DNA of 64,000 nt. Origin: Undaria pinnatifida. Its lineage: Eukaryota; Sar; Phaeophyceae; Laminariales; Alariaceae. The notes under the pieces were generated by a model. The model saw only the letters and a list, made by a program, of their open reading frames with translations, made no database searches and was not told the DNA's origin. Below, in pieces: positions 10,977 through 23,300 of the stretch. Numbering within the stretch: the first letter of the stretch is position 1; each line of letters starts with the position of its first letter. The stretch is taken from positions 19,460,696-19,524,695 of the forward strand of contig JABAKD010000016.1 in assembly GCA_012845835.1 (NCBI GenBank), written 5' to 3'. The position numbers and the translations under genes are program-made.

Positions 10977-11819
10977 TTTGTCCAGGCAAGCGACTTTTTT
11001 TTTTGGAGGCTGGCCTTATGCATGGCTGCACACTTCTCTCTCAGCGGAGCTTGTGACGGGCCTTACCCCCGCGCAGCGCCTACCCCCCGGAAGCGTTCGC
11101 ATGCTGCTGCTGCGGCTGCTGTGGCTGCGGCTGTCGTTTCAGACAACCCCCCCCCCCCCCCCCTCCCCCCTCCTCCCCCCGTCTCCCCCACGATGTTTTC
11201 ACGATTTTGACTGCATCGTGGCCAACGCATATTGTTTTTGGCGCGAAATCCAGCCGGTCCGTCGATGCATCGGGGTTGTGGCCGATGCCGGGTTAGGAAA
11301 CGGAACGGGGGTGAGGGCGGGAGTCGGAAGGGCGAATAGAAGGGGGGCAGAAGGGAGTTTACTACAATCATGTTTTGAGACTGGGCGGGTCCGTTTTCCC
11401 TTTGTGTGTTTTCTTGCTTGCTTTCTTATATCACGAGATGACGTGCGAGTACACTTTCCCCTTCCTTTTTTGCCCATGTTTTCTGTTTTACGTTGAGAAA
11501 GGGTGGTCACCTGTATCCTTTTTTTGCCTGTGTTTTCTGTATTTTGTTTTGTCCTTCCTCTCTTGTGTGGCATGGGGACAGGACGCCCGCCGGTCCTTCT
11601 TGCCGATTTGCTGTCTCAAAACTCGGCCTCTACTACCGTAGTACGGATGTTGCTGTCCTCAGTCACACCAGCACCTTCCGCTGCCGTTCTGCTGCTCTTG
11701 TACCCTATGTACCTGTGTGGCTGCCCCCATACCACATCGGTATTCGTAGTGTAGTGCGGCACCGGAACCGGCCATTCGACGCGAGGCGATCCGACTGCCA
11801 ATTTGTCATCCAAATGTAT
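10977..11819. other. Intergenic stretch after the TBC gene
   Basis: Poly-C and CT-rich tracts, a CTG-rich patch near 11100-11140 and T-rich sequence. Overlapping ORFs on both strands look like products of base composition. No gene, RNA or element was recognised. Confidence 0.5.
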
Positions 11820-13230
11820 TTTTAAGTCTTGATAGCTTGGGAAACCCGGGGAGCTCGGGCAGCTTGGAAAAATCGGACACTTGGAAGGTCCGATTATGGT
11901 TGGACTTGAGATTCTTGCCGTCTTGATAGCCTGGAACTTTTGGAGGGGTGGGACGCTCGGGTACTCGGGGTAATTTGGAAACTTGCGAAAGTTGGTTGGA
12001 AGCTAATATAGTCTATATATACGTCGAATGTTAGGAATCTCGGAAACTAGCAAAAGCTTGGCAAGCTTGAGCTTGAGAAGCTGGGCAAGCTTAAGCTTGA
12101 GAAGCTGGGCAAGCTTGAGCTTGAGAAGCTGGGCAACCGTTTTACTTTTTGAGTCTTGGATCCTTGGAGCCTTGGATGCGTGGAAAGTGTGGGAAAGCTG
12201 AAAATGCTTGGGGGTGTTTGAGATGATGGCACTTTTGATCCTTGGAGCTCGGCAGTTTGGGAAGCTTGGAAATTGTTCACACATCGGATGTAGATCATAT
12301 CCCCGTTCATGATTTATGTCTTGGAGGGGAGACAAATCCCTTTATTTTATCTTTTTGTGAATGGCCTATAGATCATGTTGCCGGGTGAGAGCTGTATGAT
12401 ATGAATGATCTAGCTCACGTCTCCTGGGTTTGATCTGTACTAATACGCAGATCCTGCAGATCATATCATGACCATAAGGTGTAAGATATAGATTCTCTAG
12501 ATCGTGATCTGCCCGATGTGTGGAAATTTTGAAAAGCTTGGCATGCTTGGGATGCTCAGGAAGCGATTTTATTTTCATGTGTTGAGTCTTCTTGAAGTCT
12601 TGGAACTTTGGACCCGTGCAAGCTGGGAACCTTAAAGCCTTGGAAGTGTGGGATGCTTGGAAGCTTGCAAGTTTTGGGAAGCTTGGAAACTTGTAAAGCT
12701 TCTCGGAAGCGCTTGGGGGACTTGGGAGCTTCGATGCTTGGGAACCACGACGAGCGCTTATTCTTTGAGTCTTTGAAACCCTGGAAGCTTGGCGAGCATA
12801 GGAAAGTTTGAGGTTTGGAAGCTTGGCCCTTGAAGCACTGCATCCATGTTTTTTGGGGACAAACCACTTGGAGTTTGTGTGGATTTTGTTTTGCAGTCCT
12901 GCAAGGGTTAAGACGCTTGCAAATCGATCTTAGTCTGACTGTTGGGGTCTTGGAGCCCTGTTGAAACCTTGGAAGCTTGGCAGCTTGGAAGCTTCAGGGG
13001 AAGCTTCGGAAGTTGGAACAGCTAGGGATGCTTGGGAAGCGATTTTACTTTTGAGTCTTGGAGCCTTGGAGCCTTCGAAGCTTAGGAACTTGGGGCGGTT
13101 GGGAAGCTTGGTATCTTGGGCATTGTGGAAATCTTGGCAGTCTTGAGAACGCTTGGAGTCTAGGAACCTTGAAAAGCCTGGGAATCGTGGAAGCTTGGGA
13201 TTTTGTAATATTGTAATCTTGCTAAATACT
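11820..13230. repeat. AAGCTTGG-type degenerate minisatellite
   Basis: About 1.4 kb of irregular GGAAGCTTGG / CTTGGAGCCTTGG units. A cleaner 27-bp unit (AGAAGCTGGGCAAGCTT core) is repeated about three times at 12057-12135. Short ORFs reading KLGSLE or PSFSSSSL are translations of the repeat. The stretch around 12370-12530 shares AGATCGTGATCTG-type sequence with kinase-intron DNA near 29500 and 57420. Confidence 0.7.
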
Positions 13231-13419
13231 GTTGTAGATCACAGCCGCCCGTAGCTAGTTGCAGCAGGGCTGTGCGGTTGACGTGCGTTGTGCTCTGGAG
13301 GGATGTCGACCAAATGTGCTAAAATTTATAGTGGCGCATAATATACCTGGTATTATATCATACCTTCGGTGTATGTACGTACACTCGTCTTAGTAATTTA
13401 ATGGATACATGTAGGCACT

Positions 13420-13700
13420 CGGCGTCCTCGGTGGTCTAATAGCAACACCCGCGTAACTATTGAGATCGAGTTTCGTAGGTTCGAACCTCACAAGGGGCTC
13501 TTTCTTACAAATCGACAGGCCGAAAGCGCGAGAGCGTTGGCGAAATTCGATGCAAATCCACGATCGAAACCTGAACAGTAGGAATGCTGAACCATATGCG
13601 CGGTAAAATGAAGGCAAGTGCCGGGGGGGAGAAGGAAAGACACCTGTGACCAACATGGCTTGTCCAGAAGGTCACTGAGAGTAGAACCTCTTTCGAGTTG
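13420..13700 (+). mobile_element. SINE family A copy
   Basis: A tRNA-like head (GTCCTCGGTGGTCTAATAG, box B-like GTAGGTTCGAACCTCAC) leads into a body with CTCTTTCTTACAAATCGACA, CCGAAAGCGCGAGAG, GGAATGCTGAACC and CTTGTCCAGAAG. The body matches minus-strand copies at 41372-41697 and 60150-60468. The head differs from theirs, suggesting subfamilies. Confidence 0.65.
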
Positions 13701-15300
13701 CGCTGGAGAGTAAAAGTGACGTAATATGATGAGAAGAGTCGTTTTTGTTTTTGGGGGGCGTGGGGGTTGGGTGGGTGCGGGTTTATGTTGTATGGTGGCA
13801 TTTTGCGCGAGCGTGGGTGCGCGGGTGCGCGGGTGCATGAAAGGGTGATGAATGAAGTCGGTTTTTTATTAGTAGTGTTTTGTTTATTGACGCATGATAT
13901 TTTTGTACAGTAGTGGTCCTTCTATCATGCTGGTTGAGGAGCGTCGGTTGCCCTCTAAGGGGATCGCTCGGCACACATGGCAACAGCCGGAAGTGGCAGT
14001 ATTCAGAGTAGAACCGGTCGTCGCTATCGTGCCGGTATTTCCGGCTGGCATATTCCTGGTACCTGCGCAATACAGGGACCGCTGCTGTACCATCCTATGT
14101 GTCTGGCCGTACGTCTGGACACGTGCGTGCATTGCCCTCCCTAAGGCTGTGTGTGCGTTTTTGTTTTGGGCGCGATGCGTCGCCGCCTGCTAGCACGCCA
14201 AACAGTCGCCGCTTGACATTTTCCAAGAGGAAGTCGTTTTTTTTCGCAAGATGTATCGAGAGGAAATAACCTTTTTGCAATTTTAGAGATTCGTTTTTTG
14301 CAAACTTGAGGGATAGACCTGCTGGGGTACGTAGTAATTATTGGTGCTTCTCGTTGATGGACGACGATGATGTTGCCGCCGTTGCTGACACTGCTGCCGC
14401 TGCTGCTGCTGCCGCTGGTACTGATCCTAATCATTGACGGGACCACGGGTGTCTGAAGACTTGAGGTGACGGGAGAACAGGAGACGAATACAGAGGCGTG
14501 CCTGATCGACCGGCCCCCTTTTTATTGCCCCGTTTTATCCTTGTGGTTGTAGTGGTCGTTGACCTTGTCGTGCTCAGCGGTTCATGGTAGTTTGGCGGGT
14601 AACAAATCACGCACGCCGATATCCGAGTGGTCTTGGTCTGGTTTGGTTCGGTTTGGTTTGGTTTGATTTGGTCTGGTTTGGTCTGTTCTGGTTTGGCCTG
14701 GTCTCGTTTGGTTTGATTTGGTCTGGTCTGGGTTGGTTTGGGTTTGGTTGGGTTGGGGTGGGATAACTTCGTGCCGTTTCGTGCCGCTCCGCTGCGTCAG
14801 CGTGTTGGGAAAGCGGGAAGGGAGTGTTGTGAGGGGGGAAGGCGGTCTATCGCTTTTATGACTATAACAATATGAATAGGTAGGCGTTTGTTGTTGTATT
14901 GACGCGTCCTTTTTTACAACCGTGTGCTCGTCGCTGTTATTTATCGTTTGTTTTTTAGTCTCTGTTAGTTTTTTATGTCACAACTTAATATATATATATC
15001 TCGGGTAGTTTTTTTTTTCATCATTATTCCCCGCGATTATCTAGCATTGCGCCGTTCCTGGTTGCTGCAGTTAGCAGTACAACCCTTTTGGGACCCACGT
15101 GCACAACCGCCAAAGGGAAGCACGGTCTCACCAACCTTCAAGGTTGCACGAGGTGCATTAATATCTACGATTAGCAATCATGCCTCGAACGCGTCTTGGA
15201 ACTCCTTGCAGTTCCGAGACGAAGTGTGCGTGGTCTCCTGTTATGCCCAGCCCAGTAAAAAATAACAGCGGCGCCGGGTTATAACCTCTTTGGGACTTGA
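13701..15300. other. Intergenic stretch without a recognised gene
   Basis: Contains a plus-strand ORF of 99 residues at 13894-14193 that resembles nothing I recognise, a CTG/CCG-rich patch near 14370-14420 and a GGTTT-type simple repeat at about 14635-14760. The ORF lacks signs of selection visible by eye. Confidence 0.4.
14635..14760 (+). repeat. GGTTTGGTCT simple repeat
   Basis: Degenerate pentamer/decamer array of GGTTT, GGTCT and GGTTC units. Confidence 0.7.
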
Positions 15301-17991
15301 GAGGGGGAAAACGACGCATTTTGTCGTTTCACGTCTTCATTGTTGAACATTACTTTTTGTGTCTTCATCCCTCGAGATACAGCATACCGCAAGCTCCCTC
15401 CCGCCCCCCCGTACCTCCCACCCCGCCCCCCCGCCCCGTCGTTCCTGGAGCACAACTTCGCCGCTCTGACACCAGTGGATCTGAGCAGTCGAGAATCTTC
15501 TTCAAAAGACAATGGGCGGAAAACTGATTGCTACCCGCCCCTGGCTGACCCTGCTTGCCGCCATAATCAGCCTTTCTGTCCGTCCGCCCCACAAACACCA
15601 CGTTTACCAACGTGACCACGTTTACCAACGTGGGTCACAAACACTACGTTTGACAACGTGGGCCACAAACACCATGTTTGCCAACATGCGTACTACTGCA
15701 GTACCCATGGTACTAGTAGATATTCGTATGCATGAATGCCGGTAACGCTTATCATACCTGGAATGTCTGGTATATTCGTAACGCGACCAAGATATACCTG
15801 GTAACAGGTACCTGGTTTACGTTACCGAGAGACATGGTGAAAATCAAGCCGATTGCTTACGAGCTGATTTCACACCAGGCGTACGAGTGTTAACGGCCCC
15901 TCCTTCCCTGTCCCCCCACGCTTGCTACGCTTGCTCTGCTTGTCACAAGTAACGAAGCGAATCAGACCCTACCCAGCCCTGCCTCAGGCACGTACTACTC
16001 ATGCAGCAGAGAAGCAAAAACGCAACGGGTACAAGGGAATAGAAGCAGGGTATACTTATAACCCCCCCACCCGTTGACAGCACCAGTATCACGATTGGGA
16101 ACACCACAACGCCGTCGTCTGCTTGTTGAGCACTGAAGAAAAACGCTTTTAGTACGAGTCACAGGCTGCTTCCTATGGCTTCCACCATCACACGAGTAAA
16201 GCAGTCCCTGCTGTCCAGTGACATCTGCAGCGATAATTGCTTTGGGCATAGATAGGGAAATATGAGTACTTTTATAACTCTCCTTCGCTATACCGTTCGG
16301 TAGGCGGTATGCCAGGAGGAGACACCAATAACACCTGGCACGTATTCCCCACCACCAACGGCGATAACACTTTCGACACCACGCACAGAACAACGTAAAA
16401 TACCCATATGTATCCAAACGACGCTCGTCACATTTTTCGTTATTTTAGCACTCTTTCAACATCAACCAACCAACCAATCTGTACGCTACTCACGCACTTT
16501 AATGTAGACTATATGCTAAATATATAGTCTATATATGTATGTAGTCCAGCTTAAACCTACCGTAGTTCTTTACGACTGCATGAGCGCGAGAAATATATAT
16601 AATCTCGTTATCCCTGGGCGAAAGCCTTTCGATGAAGCAAATGCGTGTACACGGTCCTGGCTGCCTGCAGCACAACCCTTCAATACTTTAACAACTTTCA
16701 CGTAAAGCTCTGAACTCTCCTAGTACCGAAATGCACTTAGTCTGCAGAAAAACGTATTGGACGCTGCTCCCGGAATCCAATCCGTTTACAGTGCACAACA
16801 TAAGCAGTGTTGGTATCATAGCGACCGCTCCACGCGTGGGTGGGCGCGTGGGTGGGCGCAAGCGTGATCAAACCGCTTGTTCAAATGGAACAAGCACGCC
16901 CACGCATTATACGCCTCCGATTGCACACATCTTGGGCACCAATAAAACTGCTCAAGAGCGGAGTAAAACGCACTTCAGACCACCGACCGAACAATTGCCC
17001 GGACCGATCTGGCTGCAGCAGGCGCAATCAATGTCCGTAACTCAAGAGTCCCAGCCAAAAACGGAAAACAATGACAACACTTTCGCCGGTAATTCTGACA
17101 CTTTCTTCGACCAAGCACAAGTTCTGCTGCGATGATGGGCAAGTAGATACGCCACGTAACGAGAAAAATCACCTCTCTGAAAAACACAAACAATAACAAA
17201 CTCTCTGACCACGAACTCAAAATTGCGGCAAGTAATGCCGCCGGTACGGCGCTCCGCGGGTGAGGATCGAGATGGACGAGTCAGACGTCACGCGGCTTTT
17301 CTCTACGTTCATCACACAGCCAACAGCCACCCGCCAGGGCTCCACGCGACACGGGGATTCAGACGGACGAGTCCGACGTCACGCTGCTTCTCTCTACATC
17401 CATCACACAGCCAACAGCTGCCCGCCAGGGCTCCACGCGAAAAGCAAACGCGGGCTGCCTACGCAATAGGGCGCGAGGTTCAAAAGCAAGCAGAACAGGG
17501 AAGGGAGAAGGGCAAGGATCACTGTGCCTCAACCGGTCGTCAAGCACTGACCGTGGAATTGATGTACAGCATTAGCTGCTGCAATTTGCCATCAACCACG
17601 ACCACCATACTCCGGAACGTGGCTTGGAGCCCATAAGACCTGCACCAAACACGCCGTTCTCCACACGACAATATCACTACCGCTGTTGTGACGAAAACTC
17701 TCATCCAACAGAGCATGGGGTGGGGAGGGGGGGGTAGCTATCCACCATCGCCAAACTCAGCACCCACCCACCCCTCCACCCTTCCACACCCTGCCCCATT
17801 TCGCACAATTCCACTCTATCCTAGAAGCGGCAGAGCAAGCCAAGGACGCAAAACCACCATCACGCCAAACCACTCCCCTCGTCTCCTCCGGTGAAATAAC
17901 AACCACGCAACCACCTCACCCCATCACCCCGCAGGAGCACACGGTGCACACCGCCTCCCCCGCGCCCGTTGTAGAAAACATCAACCGGTCA
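15300..17991. other. Region 3' of kinase copy 1, no gene recognised
   Basis: Apart from the short tandem repeat, it holds sequence alignable with 46040-49166 and a small hairpin at 16507-16529 (arms GACTATAT / ATATAGTC). ORFs here are short and not shared in frame with copy 2, so coding is unlikely. Confidence 0.45.
15592..15687 (+). repeat. Short tandem repeat, unit about 28 bp
   Basis: About 3.5 units with the core CACGTTTACCAACGTG, which is itself nearly self-complementary and could form small hairpins. Confidence 0.6.
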
Positions 17992-20361
17992 TTATCTCAC
18001 GCGGTTGGCATACCCCACGCGGCTAGCGTACCAGGCTGACCCGCCGTACCAGCCCTGACCACGGTGTCCAGCTTGGGGAGGGTAGTAATCCGCCCCACTC
18101 ACCACCGTCGCCTGGTGCGCGAAGGACCCACATGCGGCAACGGGCCGCTGGGAGGGGACGCCAAGCGCATACCGTCCGCCGTTGCTGCACGCGACCTGGC
18201 GAGCGGCACTGGGCGAGACCGGGAAGTAACGGGCATCGCCACGCCACTCACTGCCACTCACATCGACGCCATCACCATATCTGCCGGAGACGTTGCCGCC
18301 GCCACCGGCAGCCACCATCGGAGGAGCCCTCGTAACAGCAAGAGCAGGAGCCACACATCCTTGGTGTGCGGGTCGGTGGAAGGCACCTGTCTCTCGGAAG
18401 GCGGATCGTTGGTGGTGGCGCGGGCTGTCGCCACTGCTCTCGTTCCCTCTCCTTGAGCGCGTGCCCGAGCGAGGGGAAGCGTTGCCGCGAGTTCGACGGG
18501 TGTTCCGGCGATGGAAAGAGGCGACGCCACCGTTGCCGCCGCTTCTGCCGGTGCCACCACCACTACCGTGACTACCGCTACTGTGGCTGCTGCTACCGCT
18601 ACTACTACCGCAGCTGCCGCTACCGTGACGGTGGTATCCGCTGCCGTGGCCGCTACCCATCGGGCTCTTCCACTCTGCGCGATGGTTGTGGCTTGAATTC
18701 GGTGTCCGTACTGCGGTATGTCTAGGTAGGTGTATGGCGTTCCCATTGGCCGTATTTTTTTTGTGATGGTGGCTGTAGTGGTGGTGGTGGTGGCGGCGGC
18801 CGGGAGCGCTGGCGGCTGGTCTCGCGTGGCGAGGAGTGTAGGACGCCCTGTCCCCTCCTTCCCATACACTTCCTCCTTCTCCACAGTCGCCTCCCCCTTC
18901 TTCTCCCCAACCCCCATATCTTGCGCTACGAGGACTGGAAAACGTCTCTTCCCTTCCACCCCAACCCCCTCCTCCGTCGCCTCTTTCTTCTCCCCCCCAC
19001 CCGCCGTCTCTTGCGGGTCGGGGGCTGGAAGTCGTTTCTCCTCTTCCACCCTGTCCTGGTCCTTCTCGCTCACCCCATCCTCCTCCTTCCCCGTCGCGTT
19101 CTCCTCCTTCCCCCCATCCTCCATCTTTTGCGAGACGTGGGGTGCAAGATGTCGATCGTCCTCCTTGGCCTCTCCATATGTCCCCGCCAACCCAGAAAAC
19201 CGTAGAAGGAGTCACATACCCTCCCTCGTCTCCGTCGCCACCCCCACCGCCGAACGTGTTACGGCAGGTGCTGCTGCCACCGTTGCCGCGCGTTTCCTGG
19301 TGTGGGGTAGAACTCCCAGCTTGCATGACCTCCAGAATACCACCCGCTTTTCTCCCCACGAGCGGCGTTGGTGGTGGCGGCACGTTAACATGAGGCGCCG
19401 GGGCGAGCCTCGGGAAGCCGAGGTGGCCTGTTGCCGCTCCGGATGTAGCCGACCCACCGTCTACATAAGTAGCCCCGGGGGTGACCTCCTCTGTGACCCG
19501 CGCCACGGCGGGCTTTGGTGCCGGCCCCCGAACGGCGTAGCCATCAACGTACGCTCCTCCACCATCGTAGCTACAACCAGCGCCTTCACCGGTATCATCG
19601 ACGGCACCACCCATGCCCACCGGCGTCACGACGTTACCCTCCGGAATGGAGTAGCGCACCGCGCCGTCTCCTCTGTCGACGGTGACAGTTGCGGTGGTGG
19701 TGGTGATGGCCGCAGCCGTGGCAGCGGCGTTAGGCGCGGGGAAACTAGCTCCGCCACTGTCGACGACAAGCAGACCGGGAGGAGGTCTCCGGACGCTTGC
19801 TGTACCATATTGTATCCCGTCTGCTGTATGATCGGCCGGCCCGCGGGGAAGACTCCCCAAAGACGTACCACCATCTTCGCGACCACCAGCGCCACCATCA
19901 CCGCCGCCACCAACAACACCGCCACCACTACAAAATAGACCAGGAGGAAGCCTCCGGACGCGTGCAGTCTCTTCTGGTGCTGGGTCCTCTTTCGCAACGG
20001 CTAGTGTGAGGGGAAGGTCCCCAGCATAACGAACATGAGAATCGGAGATGGCGGCGGCTGCAGCAACAGTGTCAGAAGCAGCAGCACTAGCTGCACCACC
20101 ACCAGCAGCATCAGAAGCGTTTTTCTCCTCAGGAAGTCCCACCACTCCAGAAAGGACTGCAGTAGCGCCAGTTTCCAAGGTATCGGTTGCTGGAAGAGCT
20201 CCCGATACAGTTGCAGCGGCAGCTGCAGCCACATCCGCGGAAGAGGCTTTCTCAAATTTTAGCTGACGGCCGTACAGGCCGATCATGCCCCTCAGCAGAT
20301 GTTGCATTGTGGGGCGCTCGCTGGGGTTGGCCGCTAGCGCTGGGTCGATGAGCTCGATGAG
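17992..20361 (-). CDS. Kinase copy 1 last exon: end of C-lobe plus low-complexity tail
   Basis: Starts LIELIDPALAANPSERPTMQ after an AG at 20362-20363, completing the kinase C-lobe with its conserved arginine. It then stays open for 789 residues to TAA at 17994-17992. The tail has Ala-rich, GGWGE-like, poly-His and Gly/Ser-rich stretches and RG-rich pieces (HRRNTRRTRGN). The final residues ASRVGYANRVR are conserved in copy 2 (ANRAGHANRVRR), so the frame has been kept to the very end. Confidence 0.8.
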   Translation of the reverse strand, partial: LIELIDPALAANPSERPTMQHLLRGMIGLYGRQLKFEKASSADVAAAAAATVSGALPATDTLETGATAVLSGVVGLPEEKNASDAAGGGAASAAASDTVAAAAAISDSHVRYAGDLPLTLAVAKEDPAPEETARVRRLPPGLFCSGGGVVGGGGDGGAGGREDGGTSLGSLPRGPADHTADGIQYGTASVRRPPPGLLVVDSGGASFPAPNAAATAAAITTTTATVTVDRGDGAVRYSIPEGNVVTPVGMGGAVDDTGEGAGCSYDGGGAYVDGYAVRGPAPKPAVARVTEEVTPGATYVDGGSATSGAATGHLGFPRLAPAPHVNVPPPPTPLVGRKAGGILEVMQAGSSTPHQETRGNGGSSTCRNTFGGGGGDGDEGGYVTPSTVFWVGGDIWRGQGGRSTSCTPRLAKDGGWGEGGERDGEGGGWGEREGPGQGGRGETTSSPRPARDGGWGGEERGDGGGGWGGREETFSSPRSARYGGWGEEGGGDCGEGGSVWEGGDRASYTPRHARPAASAPGRRHHHHHYSHHHKKNTANGNAIHLPRHTAVRTPNSSHNHRAEWKSPMGSGHGSGYHRHGSGSCGSSSGSSSHSSGSHGSGGGTGRSGGNGGVASFHRRNTRRTRGNASPRSGTRSRRGNESSGDSPRHHQRSAFRETGAFHRPAHQGCVAPALAVTRAPPMVAAGGGGNVSGRYGDGVDVSGSEWRGDARYFPVSPSAARQVACSNGGRYALGVPSQRPVAACGSFAHQATVVSGADYYPPQAGHRGQGWYGGSAWYASRVGYANRVR

Positions 20362-23300
20362 CTTCAAAATACGCGGTAAATAGATTACGTGGGACGGGGA
20401 GAGAGTGGGGGTGGGGCAAGGATTGGTGTTAGCGGCAGGGATGGGCGGAGGCGGCAGCAACGGTAGCAGTAGATGCTGTGGAGGTAGATACCTTGTCGGG
20501 AAGATAAATGAAAGGGATATGGAAGGGGAAGAACGGGCGGGGGTATTACGGCGGGAAAGCCGAACCGCGGTATCGTATTGCATGAACCATCGCCAGAGAT
20601 CTCATTGCAAAATCCACACATGATTAATATCCCACGTTAAATCCACGCAGGTTGTCCCTGTGGTTCATACTTCTAAAGGAATTAATAGCTCTACAGGAAT
20701 TCGACGAGCCATTTGTAATCAGGGACCAGCAGGGGGGGAGGGGGCGGGGCGGGGCTGCAACGGCTTCGACTAAATTGGTCGATACTCGATGCTTGTTGGA
20801 CATCAACTGTCCTTACGTACGTACGGAGGAAGAGGCATCCAGAAACACACAAACGGCCGTACCTCATTGCTCATGTGCTGGAACTGAGCAGACACAATGC
20901 TCGGGTTGAGGACGGCACTTCGAAAGCTAGGTTCCGTCAGATTCCTTATTGTGATATACTCCTGCGCGTGGCGTCACGTGCAAAACCAAGTGAGCAGGCG
21001 AGGGGTTAATATTTACGTCGAGGTCAAGGTCGAGGCTAAGGTCAAGCCCAAGGGTCAAGGTCGAGGCCAAGGTCAACCCCAAAGTCAAGGTCAACATCAA
21101 GGTCAACGTCGAGTTCAATGTCAAGGTCGAGGTCAAAGTCAAGGTCAAGGTCGAAACCAACACTACGGCAGGTGGTACCCCAATTTTTTCCGAGAATAGG
21201 CCACCGGCGCACGAGGTTCTGTATCTCGATAAAAAGCGCTCATAAAGATAATTTTATGGGCTTTTCTGCAGCATAGTGAACCGTTTCCTGGTGGTGGTGC
21301 CCATCGCAAAGAAACCGAAAGCGCACATGCTTAATATTGCAAAAACTAAGGTAGCCACTAGCACAAGCCTCATCAAAGCCACGATAGGGGGAGGGTACCC
21401 CAAATCTCGTTATGGAAAGAAGCAGTTGAGGAAAGAACAAAGAAAGCAGAAATGAAGCCGTGATTTTGAGCCAAACCAGAGTGTCGGCGATTACGCACGT
21501 AATTGTACGCAGTAATGGCGGAGGGAGGGGAAGGCGTCTGTTAGCGTGGTAACAATGCGGGCTCACTCACGATGTAGCTCCTTGCAGACTCGGCATCCAT
21601 AGCCACCAACCGCCTCTTGTCGTCCGCTGTAACGCACAGCTAACGTTACAAGCAACGAGGTAGAAGGAAGCGATCACGGGTGGCGGAGGGCGCGGCGGGG
21701 GGGAGTAATTTCTTACTTATTCGCCGCGCCGAGGACGGATTGTACGCGGGGACAAAGAGAAGTGCAAGGAGCTGAAAACGTTCATGGTATAACATATGCG
21801 TATGATACTTACCAGGTATTGACGATAAAAATTGACTCGGCGAGGACGAGAACATTAATACGGCGATTATGTAACTGCGTGGCAATGAAGGGATTCACAC
21901 GACGAGAAGGAAACTCATGCGACCCTGGTGATGACGAGGTGACACACATGCTAAGACGGTTGTGACGACATGTGGCTGCCGGAAATTAAATCAAACCACA
22001 ACCCTCAAATCCTAAACCCAAAACCAAGGTGGGCAATGGTGTGAGGTTGTGAAAGTCCAAAACACAGGGCACTCGCCTATCGTTAATCGCGTCTGGTGGC
22101 TTGCTCACAACGTTAGACATGCACCATGGCCACTGGGCTAGCAATCAGCGCTGATCGCCATCATAGCTCCGTGGGCATGGGGTATCTCTAGCTAAAACAC
22201 GATATGGAGTTCAAAAAAATCCCAATGCACACTGCCGGTGTATACTGATTTATATGAATAATCTCTAACAATGTTGGGTTCGAATCCCCGCAACGTCCTT
22301 CTTCGACACGCTATTCTTGCCAAAAGCCTCTTCCAATCTACCCTTAGATTTACCCTACCCTACCCTACCCTACCTTACTCTACCCTACCCTACCCTGCCC
22401 TACCCTACCCTGTCCTACCCTACCCTACCCTACCCGCCATCCAATCCTCAGGCGGTCGAATTCTCAAGCTCATGCCAATTCATCACAACAATTACCTGGC
22501 TAGCGAACATGTTGGCGAATTTACACTCCACCTTCGCCACCAAAACGAGGACTATGTGCGCAAAGGCGAAAACGTCCTGACTGGGATGGCACGGAACCTG
22601 TCTACCCTGCATCGCTTCGGGCGGAGTTCCCCCGAGAGTTCCCCCCCGCCGCATGTCACCGATCGCTGTTGTTGTTGTTGTTGTTTTCACGGCGCGTTGG
22701 TGTGAAGTTTATGGACGCGGGTAAGAACAGGAAGGGCGGAGGGAGGGGCGAGAGTGTTACGTTCGGCCGAAATGTTGGTTGATGGCTGTGGTGGCGGTGA
22801 TGGCGTTAGCGGCAGCGTTGGCGGCAGCGGTAGCGGTAACAATGGCAGTATCGGTAGCAGCGGTAGTAGCGGAAGAACATCTCCGAGCGAAGAAAGATGT
22901 GCTTTAGTTTATGATACGCATACACGGAAATGCCGAGGACGGAAATGTGACAACCCAAAGCATCCAACTCATTTATTGCACATGCACCGTTCCTAACCCC
23001 CCCCCCCCCGCCCCAACCCCACTCCGACTTCGCCACCCCACCGTCCTCCTCTATCCCGCGCAAAACGCTTCTCGAAGCCAAAATCACACCACAGCCCACC
23101 ACAGCCCACCACACTACACAGCACACTACACCACGGCAAACCACAGCAGACCACAGCAGACCAGACCAAACTACATGACACGACACGACACGAAACGACA
23201 CGAAACGACACGAAACGATACCACACGACACCACACCACACAATACCACGCCACACCACATACCGCACCACTACTCAGTTTTTGATCGCTCACCACGGGC

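Noticed and set aside
15592-15687. CRISPR array
   Set aside because: Units are contiguous and imperfect without spacers, in eukaryotic sequence.
18258-19938. Long ORFs on both strands overlapping the kinase tail (310 and 402 residues)
   Set aside because: The kinase-tail frame continues from a real kinase exon and ends in a tail conserved in copy 2. The others are shadow frames of repeats.
22351-22436. True telomere repeat
   Set aside because: The unit is a pentamer with many variants, lies inside a kinase intron and has a longer homologue at the same site in copy 2.
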